11,479 nucleotides of DNA, taken from VRUE01 sp035554595 (GTDB lineage Bacteria; Actinomycetota; Thermoleophilia; Solirubrobacterales; 70-9). A program made the translations under genes and the position numbers. Of this stretch, positions 5,830 to 11,479 are shown one piece after another (the stretch's first letter is position 1; every line of letters begins with the position of its first letter). A model generated the notes under the pieces. It saw only the letters and a program-made list of their open reading frames with translations. It did not search any database and had not been told where the DNA came from. The DNA lies in contig DATMIH010000114.1 of NCBI GenBank assembly GCA_035554595.1, forward strand, positions 1 to 11,479, in the 5' to 3' direction.

Positions 5830-6632
5830 CGGATCGCCTGCAGTTCGGGATTGGTCGCGAGCAGGACCGCGGTGAAGACGTAGTTGAAGAAGAAAACCGC
5901 GACGAGGGCAATTACGACGGCCTGGTTAACGGCACGACCGACACCCTCCGCCCCGCCCGAGGCGGTCATTCCCTTGAACGAGCAGACGACGGAGATGATC
6001 GCGCCGAAGATCGTGCACATCAGCACCGAGCCCCAGATGTCAGTGACCGAGGCGTTGGAGAAGAGGGTGGCGAAGAATCCGCCGAGCGACTGGTGGTAGA
6101 GCAGCTCGGCGGCGATGCCAGCGCTGAGGCCGAAGAGGATGGCGAAGATGTCAAGCAGCGCGGTGACGACCATCAGGGCGAGGAAGCGAGGCACGACCAG
6201 GTTCTTGACCGGGTCCACCCCCAGCACCTGCAGGGCGTCGAGCTCCTCGCGAATCTTGCGGGCACCGAGGTCGGCGGTGATCGCCGTGCCGGCAACACCG
6301 GCGACGACGACGGCGGTCACCAGCGGGCCGATCCAGCGGATCGCGGTGAGGACGAAGAAGCCGCCGAGTCGGTCAAGCGCGCCAAACAGCGAGAGCACGC
6401 CTGCCGCCTGCAGACCAGGAGCGCCGAGACAGAGGGCAAAGGTCGAGATCAGCAACGGGAACCAGGAAAGCTTGAGCACGAAGAGGAACTGCCAGACCAG
6501 CTCCTCGCCGTAGGGGTAGGGCGGCCGCACCGCCGAAACGACGGTCTTCGCGGTGAGGATCATCATCTCCCCCACCTGCTCGAAGGCGGACTTAGCGGGC
6601 GTGTAGGCCCGGCTCAGGACTTGGCCTGCCAC
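5826..6632 (-). CDS. MlaE/YrbE-family lipid ABC transporter permease (first of pair)
   Basis: A 268-residue permease paralogous to the next gene. It carries the matching signature DLGARKIREELDALQVLGVD (121-140) and the C-terminal block GMTASGGAEGVGRAVNQAVV (221-240). Hydrophobic segments lie at about 49-70, 89-118, 147-175, 200-217 and 236-260. The chosen start is the GTG at 6632, which overlaps the end of the GntR gene by 19 bp. An internal start near the Met-Met at 23-24, just after a G-rich stretch, is possible. The overlap places the permeases under the GntR promoter. The role is probably movement of phospholipid, sterol or another hydrophobic substrate across the membrane, but the substrate cannot be read from the sequence. 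Confidence 0.88.
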   Translation of the reverse strand: MAGQVLSRAYTPAKSAFEQVGEMMILTAKTVVSAVRPPYPYGEELVWQFLFVLKLSWFPLLISTFALCLGAPGLQAAGVLSLFGALDRLGGFFVLTAIRWIGPLVTAVVVAGVAGTAITADLGARKIREELDALQVLGVDPVKNLVVPRFLALMVVTALLDIFAILFGLSAGIAAELLYHQSLGGFFATLFSNASVTDIWGSVLMCTIFGAIISVVCSFKGMTASGGAEGVGRAVNQAVVIALVAVFFFNYVFTAVLLATNPELQAIR

Positions 6633-7381
6633 CAGCTCATCGCCCTGCCGAGAGGGCCCCCGCCCGATCGCGATGGCACCTCGCCCTGCTTGCCCTCGAG
6701 CTCGGCTTTGCGCCGCGCCCGCGCCTCGCCCACCTGTCTGGCCCGCAGCTCGGCGGCGCGTTGTGCCTCGGAGAGCTGGGCGATCAGGGTGTCACGCGTC
6801 TGCTCGAGCTCCTCGACGCCGGCGACGTGAGCTTTGGTGAAGCGGGCCGCGGTCGGCATGTCGGCGGGAAGGTCCCGCGTATAGGCCGCCAGCTCGATCT
6901 CGAGTCGGGCGATCTGGCGGCGCAGCTCGTGACGGACCTCGATCGCCTCGCTCTCCTCGGCGAGACCGGGAAGCTCCTCGGCAACCTCGCCCGTCTCGCC
7001 CATGCTCGCGCAGGCAGCGGTGACGACGATCAGGTCGCTCGGGTCCAGGCCCGCCTCCAGCGTCCGCCGCAGCGCCTCGGCGGCGATCTCCTCCAGCTCC
7101 GGCGAGGCCTCGATTCGCGCGGCGACGAAGGTGCCCTGGCCCTGGCGGCTGACCACAAGCCCGGCCTCCTCCAGGCCGGCGTACACCGCGCGCACCGTGT
7201 TGACGTTGACCCCGCCCCACTCGGCGAGACGGCGGAAGCTCGGCAAGCGCTCCCCTGCCGCGAGGCGACCGGTCGCGATCAGCGCCCGCAGGCGCCAGGA
7301 GAGCTGAACCCCGACCGGCAGCTCGGCCGCTGGATCGGTGGAAAACGGCGTGGCTTCGCGAGCTGCTGTCCGCTGTGCCAT
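6614..7381 (-). CDS. GntR-family transcriptional regulator with coiled-coil C-terminus
   Basis: A 255-residue regulator. The winged helix-turn-helix spans about 22-88: VQLSWRLRALIATGRLAAGE (25-44), the recognition region RLPSFRRLAEWGGVNVNTVR (45-64), and the wing GLVVSRQGQGTFVA (74-87). This N-terminal layout is most like the short YtrA-type GntR proteins, but the C-terminus is longer: about 165 residues, rich in Glu, Arg and Ala, with predicted coiled coil around 140-168 and 185-230, and no recognisable FadR-, HutC- or MocR-type ligand domain. The ATG at 7381 lies only eight bases after a TACTGT -10, so the mRNA is probably leaderless. A 20-bp dyad covers the -35, which points to autorepression. 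It is the first gene of the permease operon and overlaps the next gene by 19 bp. Confidence 0.88.
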   Translation of the reverse strand: MAQRTAAREATPFSTDPAAELPVGVQLSWRLRALIATGRLAAGERLPSFRRLAEWGGVNVNTVRAVYAGLEEAGLVVSRQGQGTFVAARIEASPELEEIAAEALRRTLEAGLDPSDLIVVTAACASMGETGEVAEELPGLAEESEAIEVRHELRRQIARLEIELAAYTRDLPADMPTAARFTKAHVAGVEELEQTRDTLIAQLSEAQRAAELRARQVGEARARRKAELEGKQGEVPSRSGGGPLGRAMSWWQAKS

Positions 7382-7389
7382 CAGATCAC

Positions 7390-7418
7390 ACAGTAGGCGA
7401 TCGGCCTGTTCTAGTCAA
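7390..7418 (-). promoter_or_regulatory. Promoter of the gntR-permease operon (TTGACT-17-TACTGT)
   Basis: On the minus strand the -35 TTGACT is at 7418-7413 and the -10 TACTGT at 7395-7390, separated by exactly 17 bp. TACTGT fits the actinobacterial TAnnnT pattern. Only eight bases separate the -10 from the ATG at 7381, so the start of transcription should fall at or within a base or two of the start codon. The same two boxes with the same spacing recur at 10036-10064. Confidence 0.7.
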
Positions 7419-7427
7419 CTAGAACAG
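7406..7427. promoter_or_regulatory. Operator dyad upstream of the GntR gene
   Basis: CTGTTCTAGT (7406-7415) and ACTAGAACAG (7418-7427) are perfect 10-bp inverted arms around a 2-bp centre. The dyad lies in the 49-bp gap between the Sua5 stop and the GntR start and overlaps the -35 TTGACT. A bound dimer would block RNA polymerase. The adjacent GntR gene is the natural candidate for the binding protein. Confidence 0.75.
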
Positions 7428-7430
7428 TCT

Positions 7431-8063
7431 TCAGATCGCCTCGAAGCGCTCTCGCAGCACATCCGCCGGCATCCCACCCTGGCGCAGAACGGTCCACTCC
7501 CCGGTCGAGTCGAAGGAGCTCACGTCGATCACGGTGGACGGCGACCCGGTCAGAGCGCCGCCGTCGATCGCGACGTCGACGGCACCGAGGATGGCACGGG
7601 GAACGTCGGCGAAGATCGCCGGGGCCGGCTCGCCGCTGCGATTCGCCGAGGTCTGGAAGACGGGCCACATCATTCCCGCCAGCGGTCCGTCGATCAGGCG
7701 CAGGCCCAACCGCTCGGGATCCTCGCGGCAGGCAAGTGGATAACGATGCTCGGGGTTGGCGACAACCAGGGTCACAGGACCTGGCAACAAGGCCCCGACC
7801 GCGGCCCGGGTGCGATCGCCGAGGCTCTCGACCAGCTCGCGCATCGCCAGCGGCGAGAAGTAGAGAACGGCGGAGGGTTTGCCATCGTCACGGCCCTTGA
7901 TCCGATGGATCCGCTCGATCGCGGCCTGGTTGAGCGGATCGCAAGCCAAGCCGTAGAGGCCGTCGGCGGGGAAGACGGCGACCCCACCGGCCGCTATGCA
8001 GAGCTCGAGGCCCGTCCGCGCGCTGTCGGCGCCATCGCGCTCGATCGAGACCGTGACGGTCAT
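7431..8063 (-). CDS. L-threonylcarbamoyladenylate synthase (Sua5/YwlC/TsaC family)
   Basis: A 210-residue YrdC-domain enzyme that makes threonylcarbamoyl-AMP from threonine, bicarbonate and ATP, the first step of the t6A37 modification of ANN-decoding tRNAs. Visible motifs are FPADGLYGLA (31-40, equivalent of the usual FPTDTVYGLG), the Lys-Arg nucleotide site IKGRDDGKP (55-63), LLPGPVTLV (92-100), TSANRSG (138-144), and SPSTVIDV (174-181). The length matches the short single-domain form; the extra C-terminal Sua5 domain is absent. The ATG at 8063 overlaps the prmC stop as ATGA, so it is co-translated with prmC. The prfA-prmC-ywlC order is standard in Gram-positives and Actinobacteria. The Thr-to-Gly change in the first motif is a mild divergence. 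Confidence 0.93.
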   Translation of the reverse strand: MTVTVSIERDGADSARTGLELCIAAGGVAVFPADGLYGLACDPLNQAAIERIHRIKGRDDGKPSAVLYFSPLAMRELVESLGDRTRAAVGALLPGPVTLVVANPEHRYPLACREDPERLGLRLIDGPLAGMMWPVFQTSANRSGEPAPAIFADVPRAILGAVDVAIDGGALTGSPSTVIDVSSFDSTGEWTVLRQGGMPADVLRERFEAI

Positions 8064-8884
8064 AGCGCGATCCCGTTGCGGCCGATCACTATGCGCGCAA
8101 TACCGGTCAGATCGGGGCGAGGTTCACTCGCGGCGAAGCCCGCCGCACCGAGGAGCTCCGTGACGGCAGCGACCTGGCCCTCGCCGATCTCGAGCGCCAG
8201 GGTGTCGGTAACGCCGGCAAGAGCCGGAACCGCGGCGCGCACCGCATCAAGCCCGTCGGGACCGGCAAGCAGAGCCTCGCGCGGCTCCCACTCGGTCACC
8301 TCGCGCTGCAGCTCTCGCCAGTCCCCCTCGGCCACATAGGGAAGATTCGCGACGACAAGGTCAAATCCCTCAGCGGACGGTGGCAGCGTTCCCTGGTGGA
8401 ACTCGATCCGCGCGGCGAGGCCGAGGCGCTCGGCGTTGTCACGGGCGACGGCGAGCGCCGGCGCCGAGGTGTCGGTGGCGCTGACCGCACAGTCGGGTAG
8501 CTCGGCGGCAATCGCCAGGGCAACGGCACCAGAGCCGGTGCCGACGTCGAGAACAGAGCGCGGCCGCAACTCGAGCGCGAGCTCGACCAGCAGCTCGGTC
8601 TCGGGGCGCGGAATCAGCACGCGGGGGTCAACCGCGAGCTCGAGGTAGCGGAAACCCCGCCTGCCGAGGATGTAGGCCACGGGCTCACGGCGCAGGCGGC
8701 GGCGCACCATCTCGGCAAAGCGCCGCGTGGCGGCCGGCGGAATCTCCTCCTCGTGGTTCGCTGCCAGGCGGGCGCGCTGCCAACCGGTCGCCTCGGCCAA
8801 CAGCAGTTCAGCGTCCAGCCTTGGTGTTTCTACCCCCGCCGCTTTCATCGCGTCGACGGCAGCGCGCAACGCATCTCCAGTCAT
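8060..8884 (-). CDS. prmC: Peptide chain release factor N5-glutamine methyltransferase PrmC (HemK)
   Basis: A 274-residue SAM-dependent methyltransferase that methylates the Gln of the GGQ motif of release factors, here encoded immediately upstream. The N-terminal helical domain (1-75) is followed by VAYILGRRGFRYLELAVD (69-86), the family motif IPRPETE (91-97), the SAM motif I VLDVGTGSGA (111-120), the acidic post-II region ATDTSAPAL (136-144), and the catalytic motif, which reads NLPY (180-183) rather than the usual NPPY. The start at 8884 is 14 bp after the prfA stop and has no strong Shine-Dalgarno; it may rely on re-initiation. The stop overlaps the Sua5 start. Assignment is firm from the motif order and from the neighbour. 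Confidence 0.94.
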   Translation of the reverse strand: MTGDALRAAVDAMKAAGVETPRLDAELLLAEATGWQRARLAANHEEEIPPAATRRFAEMVRRRLRREPVAYILGRRGFRYLELAVDPRVLIPRPETELLVELALELRPRSVLDVGTGSGAVALAIAAELPDCAVSATDTSAPALAVARDNAERLGLAARIEFHQGTLPPSAEGFDLVVANLPYVAEGDWRELQREVTEWEPREALLAGPDGLDAVRAAVPALAGVTDTLALEIGEGQVAAVTELLGAAGFAASEPRPDLTGIARIVIGRNGIAL

Positions 8885-8898
8885 TTAGGGATGAGGCG

Positions 8899-9966
8899 TC
8901 ATCCGACTGCCGCGGTCTCGAGGCGCTGGCGCTTCTCCTCGGCGGCAAGCGCCTCGGTGAACTCGGCCAGTTCGCCGCCGAGCACGCCATCGAGGTTGTG
9001 CGAAGTGTGCTTGATCCGGTGATCGGTGACGCGGCCCTGGGGGAAGTTGTAGGTGCGGACCTTCTCGGAGCGCTCGCCGCTGCCGACCTGGGCCTTGCGC
9101 TCGGAGGCGATCTTCGCCTGCTGCTCGGCCAGTTCGCGCTCGTAGAGGCGGGCCCGCAGCACCCGCATCGCCCGCTCCTTGTTCTGCAGTTGCGACTTCT
9201 CATCCTGCATCGAGACGACGATCCCACTCGGTTTGTGGGTGATCCGCACGGCGGAATCGGTGGTGTTGACCGACTGGCCGCCGGGACCGGATGAACGATA
9301 GACGTCGATCTGTAGGTCGCCCTGATCGATTTCCACCTCGACCTCCTCGGCCTCCGGCAGGACCGCCACCGTCGCGGTCGAGGTGTGGATCCGCCCCTGC
9401 GACTCCGTCTCGGGCACCCGCTGCACCCGGTGCGTGCCGCCCTCGTACTTGAAGATCGAGTAGGCACCCTCGCCCTTGATCGCGAAGGTGACCTCCTTGA
9501 AGCCGCCAACCTCGGCGCTGGACTGCGAGAGCGGCTCGGTGGAGAAGCCGCGCTCTTCGGCGTAGCGGGTCAGCATCTTGTAGAGGTCGCCGGCAAAGAG
9601 CGCCGCCTCGTCGCCACCGGTGCCGGCCCTGATCTCGACCAGGACATTCTTCGAGTCGTTGGGGTCGCGCTCGACCATCGCCAGGCGAATCTCCTCTTCG
9701 AGCGCCTCGATCCGCGGCGGCGCCTCCTCCGCCATCGCCTGCAGCTCTGGATCGTCGCCGTCCTCCGCCAGCAGCTCCCGCGCCCCCTCGAGATCATCCT
9801 TCAGCTTGCGGTACTCGACCGCCAGCTCCCGCGCCGGCTGTAGCTCCCGATACTCGCGGCCGACCTCGGCGTAGCGCTCCCGGTCGCCGATCACGGCGGG
9901 ATCCGACATCTGCGACTCGAGCTCGCCGAAGCGCGCCTCTATCTGTTCGACCAGGGAATCGATCAC
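8899..9966 (-). CDS. prfA: Peptide chain release factor 1 (RF1)
   Basis: A 355-residue translation termination factor that reads UAA and UAG. RF1 identity rests on the tripeptide PxT (P185-E-T187 in VPETESQGRIHTS) in place of the RF2 SPF. The peptidyl-tRNA hydrolysis loop SGPGGQSVNTTDSAVR has the universal GGQ at 229-231, the substrate of PrmC encoded next. The N-terminal helical domain (1-100) and the EIRAGTGGDEAALFA block (111-125) are typical. The start is GTG at 9966; an ATG ten bases upstream is out of frame and hits TGA at once. No Shine-Dalgarno is obvious. It heads prfA-prmC-Sua5 and is divergent from the SnoaL-like gene, so it needs its own promoter. Confidence 0.97.
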   Translation of the reverse strand: MIDSLVEQIEARFGELESQMSDPAVIGDRERYAEVGREYRELQPARELAVEYRKLKDDLEGARELLAEDGDDPELQAMAEEAPPRIEALEEEIRLAMVERDPNDSKNVLVEIRAGTGGDEAALFAGDLYKMLTRYAEERGFSTEPLSQSSAEVGGFKEVTFAIKGEGAYSIFKYEGGTHRVQRVPETESQGRIHTSTATVAVLPEAEEVEVEIDQGDLQIDVYRSSGPGGQSVNTTDSAVRITHKPSGIVVSMQDEKSQLQNKERAMRVLRARLYERELAEQQAKIASERKAQVGSGERSEKVRTYNFPQGRVTDHRIKHTSHNLDGVLGGELAEFTEALAAEEKRQRLETAAVG

Positions 9967-9973
9967 GACTCAC

Positions 9974-9979
9974 AACATA
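9974..9979 (-). promoter_or_regulatory. Possible -10 of a leaderless prfA transcript
   Basis: On the minus strand TATGTT (TAnnnT type) ends seven bases before the prfA GTG, the distance expected for a leaderless actinobacterial message, and prfA lacks a clear ribosome site. No good -35 is found 16-18 bases upstream, so support comes from one box and the spacing only. Confidence 0.35.
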
Positions 9980-10027
9980 GACGGGGGCAACCCATTGCGA
10001 TTCCGGCAGGATCCAGCCCCCAAATAG

Positions 10028-10047
10028 TGTGCCAGTTGACTAGCACA
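10028..10047. promoter_or_regulatory. Second operator of the GntR type, upstream of the SnoaL-like gene
   Basis: TGTGCCAGT (10028-10036) and ACTAGCACA (10039-10047) are 9-bp inverted arms with one mismatch. Against the GntR-gene dyad (read on the minus strand) 17 of 20 bases agree. Two of the three differences (T/G at position 4 and A/C at position 17) are a symmetric pair that keeps the dyad. It overlaps the -35 of the SnoaL-like gene, as in the GntR promoter. Confidence 0.72.
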
Positions 10048-10064
10048 ATATCTCAGGTTACTGT
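10036..10064 (+). promoter_or_regulatory. Promoter of the SnoaL-like gene (TTGACT-17-TACTGT)
   Basis: The -35 TTGACT is at 10036-10041 and the -10 TACTGT at 10059-10064, with a 17-bp spacer. Boxes and spacing are identical to the gntR promoter, although the spacers differ after the operator. Transcription should begin near 10071, giving a leader of about 36 bases with the ribosome site GGAGG at 10097-10101. Confidence 0.7.
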
Positions 10065-10106
10065 GATAGCCAGCTAGTTCAACGGGAATTCGCACTGGAG
10101 GCTGAG

Positions 10107-10499
10107 ATGAAAACGGACACGCTCCTCGCCGCGCCACCCACGCGCATCGCCTGCCTCGCCCTGCCCAAGCTGATCGGATCGGGCAACCTCGATGCGGCGA
10201 CGGGGTGCTTTGCCCGCGACGCCTGCCTGCTGACGCCCGACGCGACCGCGATCCACGATCGCGAGCACATCCGCCCCCTGCTCGCCCAGCTGATCTCGCG
10301 CCGCGTTCGGATCGAGGTCGAGCAGAGCAACGTGCTCGTCGCCGGCGACGTCGCCTACGTCCGCGAGCTCTGGCAGGTCAGCGCCCAAGCTGGGGGGCCC
10401 CGCTATGAGCACTCGTGCGACCCGTCGCTCGTGCTCAAGCGAATCGAAGGCAGCTGGAAGATCTCAATCGCGACGCTGTGGGGCTGGGGCGGTCGCTAG
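10107..10499 (+). CDS. SnoaL/NTF2-like (DUF4440-type) small protein
   Basis: A 130-residue protein with the alpha+beta cone pattern of the SnoaL/NTF2-like superfamily: an N-terminal helix ending in KLIGSGNLDAATGCFARDA (21-39), a strand LLTPD (41-45), a helix HDREHIRPLLAQLIS (50-64), then beta strands RIEVEQSNVLVAGDVAYVRELWQV (68-91), DPSLVLKRIEGSWKIS (105-120) and a final short strand IATLWGWG. Such proteins are small-molecule isomerases, hydrolases or binding proteins, or simply stress-associated; the substrate cannot be assigned. The ATG at 10107 has a strong GGAGG ribosome site 5 bases upstream. It is the only plus-strand gene in the DUF1385-prfA block and probably interrupts it. Its promoter carries the same operator as the GntR-permease operon, suggesting co-regulation. 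It converges with the DUF1385 gene, 12 bp between stops. Confidence 0.8.
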   Translation: MKTDTLLAAPPTRIACLALPKLIGSGNLDAATGCFARDACLLTPDATAIHDREHIRPLLAQLISRRVRIEVEQSNVLVAGDVAYVRELWQVSAQAGGPRYEHSCDPSLVLKRIEGSWKISIATLWGWGGR

Positions 10500-10504
10500 A
10501 CCGC
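10489..10504. terminator. Hairpin at the convergent gene junction, possible terminator
   Basis: GCGGTC (10489-10494) and GACCGC (10499-10504) form a perfect 6-bp stem around a GCTA loop that includes the first bases of the SnoaL-like stop codon. In plus-strand RNA two flanking G-U pairs could extend it. Only two T's follow on the plus strand, so it is a weak intrinsic terminator at best. Its place between two convergent genes is suggestive. Confidence 0.35.
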
Positions 10505-10511
10505 TTACGTC

Positions 10512-11456
10512 CTAGGCGACGATCTCGATGTGCTGCTGCCCGGCGGCCTGCTCGGGCGACTCGCGAGCCAGCACGGCCTCCAGCGAAGCAATCGCCACCG
10601 CCAGCTCTTCTTCGTCGGGCTCACGGGTGGTCAGGTTCTGCAGCATCAGCCCCGGCCACATGATCGCCCGCACCCAGCGCTTGCGGCGGTTTTTCCCGGC
10701 CCACTTGATCACCTCGTAGGAGAGGCCGGCGATCAGCGGGATGCCAACGATCCGCGAAACCACCAGCCAGTACCAGGCCGGCAGTCCGATCGGGGCGAAG
10801 ACGAAGATCGCCAGCACCATCACGATCAGCAGGAAGCTGGTGCCGCAGCGAGGGTGCAGTCGCGAGTAGAGCTTCGCCCGGGCGGGCGTTAGCTCGTCTT
10901 CGGCCTCATAACAGGAGATCGTCTTGTGCTCGGCGCCGTGGTACTCGAAGACGCGGCGCAGGTCCTTGAGGCGGCTGATCGCCGCGATGTAGGCGATGAA
11001 GATGCCGGTGCGCAGCACCCCCTCGACCAGCCAGAAGAGGAAGGGTGAGCCGAGCTTGTCCTTGATCAGGCTGGTGAGGCCGACCGGAACGACGAAGAAA
11101 AGACCGACGGCAAGCAGCATCGAGAAGGCGATGGTCAGGCCCCACATCCAGCCGCCGATCTCTTCCCGCTCGCCCTCTTCGTCCTCCTCGAGCTGGGCGT
11201 TGGCGGAGATCGCGAGGGCGCGGAAGCCGATCTTCAGCGACTCGCCGAGGGCGACCACGCCGCGCAGCACCGGCAGGCGCCAGAGCCGGTGGCGCGTGGC
11301 CCAGGGGCGGATTGCCTCGGAGCTGATCTCGATCTCGCCATCGGGTCGGCGCACCGCCACGGCCCAGACCGAGATGCCGCGCATCATCACGCCCTCGAGC
11401 ACCGCCTGGCCGCCGACCGGCGCGTCGCGTTTGGCGACCAGCGCGCCGTCGGGCAT
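10512..11456 (-). CDS. DUF1385/YqhQ-family membrane protein (predicted metal-dependent)
   Basis: A 314-residue integral membrane protein of the DUF1385 (YqhQ) family. The N-terminal signature GGQAVLEGVMMRG (15-27) is diagnostic. Hydrophobic segments lie at about 106-128, 138-160, 205-225 and 227-247. Between them is the conserved His/Cys cluster EYHGAEHKTISCYE (171-184, H173 and H177) and LHPRCGTSF (200-208, H201 and C204), which is why the family is described as possibly metal-dependent; the biochemical role is not established. An acidic patch at 90-99 precedes the first membrane segment. The family is usually next to rpmE and prfA in Actinobacteria, as here. The ATG at 11456 is the natural start, but the frame stays open to the window edge, so a slightly earlier start cannot be excluded. 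No strong ribosome site is visible in the 23 bases available. Confidence 0.9.
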   Translation of the reverse strand: MPDGALVAKRDAPVGGQAVLEGVMMRGISVWAVAVRRPDGEIEISSEAIRPWATRHRLWRLPVLRGVVALGESLKIGFRALAISANAQLEEDEEGEREEIGGWMWGLTIAFSMLLAVGLFFVVPVGLTSLIKDKLGSPFLFWLVEGVLRTGIFIAYIAAISRLKDLRRVFEYHGAEHKTISCYEAEDELTPARAKLYSRLHPRCGTSFLLIVMVLAIFVFAPIGLPAWYWLVVSRIVGIPLIAGLSYEVIKWAGKNRRKRWVRAIMWPGLMLQNLTTREPDEEELAVAIASLEAVLARESPEQAAGQQHIEIVA

Positions 11457-11479
11457 GCGCAGCGGGTCCGCCCCGTTTT

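Noticed and set aside
5760..6830. Plus-strand open frame of 356 codons opposite the first permease
   Set aside because: Charged low-complexity shadow of a membrane-protein gene with diagnostic MlaE motifs.
7338..8339. Plus-strand open frame of 333 codons opposite Sua5 and prmC
   Set aside because: Runs through the gntR promoter/operator and two motif-verified genes; no motif of its own.

Overview
The window is about 11.5 kb of dense, very GC-rich bacterial chromosome. Almost every gene lies on the minus strand, with small overlaps or gaps. The order DUF1385/YqhQ - prfA - prmC - Sua5/TsaC ... glyA - DUF354 protein - WecA/TagO-type transferase is the conserved block usually found near the ATP synthase operon in Actinobacteria. 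Base composition, the lysyl-oxidase-like secreted protein and the MlaE/YrbE permeases suggest a deep actinobacterium of the Thermoleophilia/Solirubrobacterales type. That placement is inferred from gene order and style only; no 16S or search was available.

Layout, right to left (the direction of most transcription). At 10512-11456 is a DUF1385 membrane protein. At 10107-10499, on the plus strand, is a SnoaL/NTF2-like gene with its own promoter. At 7431-9966 is a translation block: release factor 1, its glutamine methyltransferase PrmC, and the tRNA t6A enzyme Sua5/TsaC. At 5032-7381 is a regulated cassette: a GntR-type repressor followed by two overlapping MlaE/YrbE lipid-transporter permeases, ending in a hairpin with a short T-run. 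At 4528-4967 are two translationally coupled small membrane proteins with lower GC3. At 3723-4508 (plus) is a secreted lysyl-oxidase-fold protein that appears to have lost the canonical copper histidines but kept the cofactor Lys and Tyr. At 132-3672 are glyA, a DUF354 glycosyltransferase-like protein and a polyprenyl-phosphate sugar-1-phosphate transferase, a one-carbon/cell-envelope operon.

The most interesting signal is regulatory. The promoter of the GntR gene and the promoter of the distant, opposite-strand SnoaL-like gene share nearly the same 20-bp dyad (17 of 20 bases identical, with one symmetric compensating change). In both, the dyad contains a TTGACT -35 followed after exactly 17 bp by the same TACTGT -10. 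This predicts a small GntR regulon that links the YrbE permease pair to the SnoaL-like protein, with repression by occluding the -35 box. The GntR transcript is probably leaderless.

No RNA genes, insertion sequences, CRISPR arrays or gene-free stretches over 300 bases were seen.
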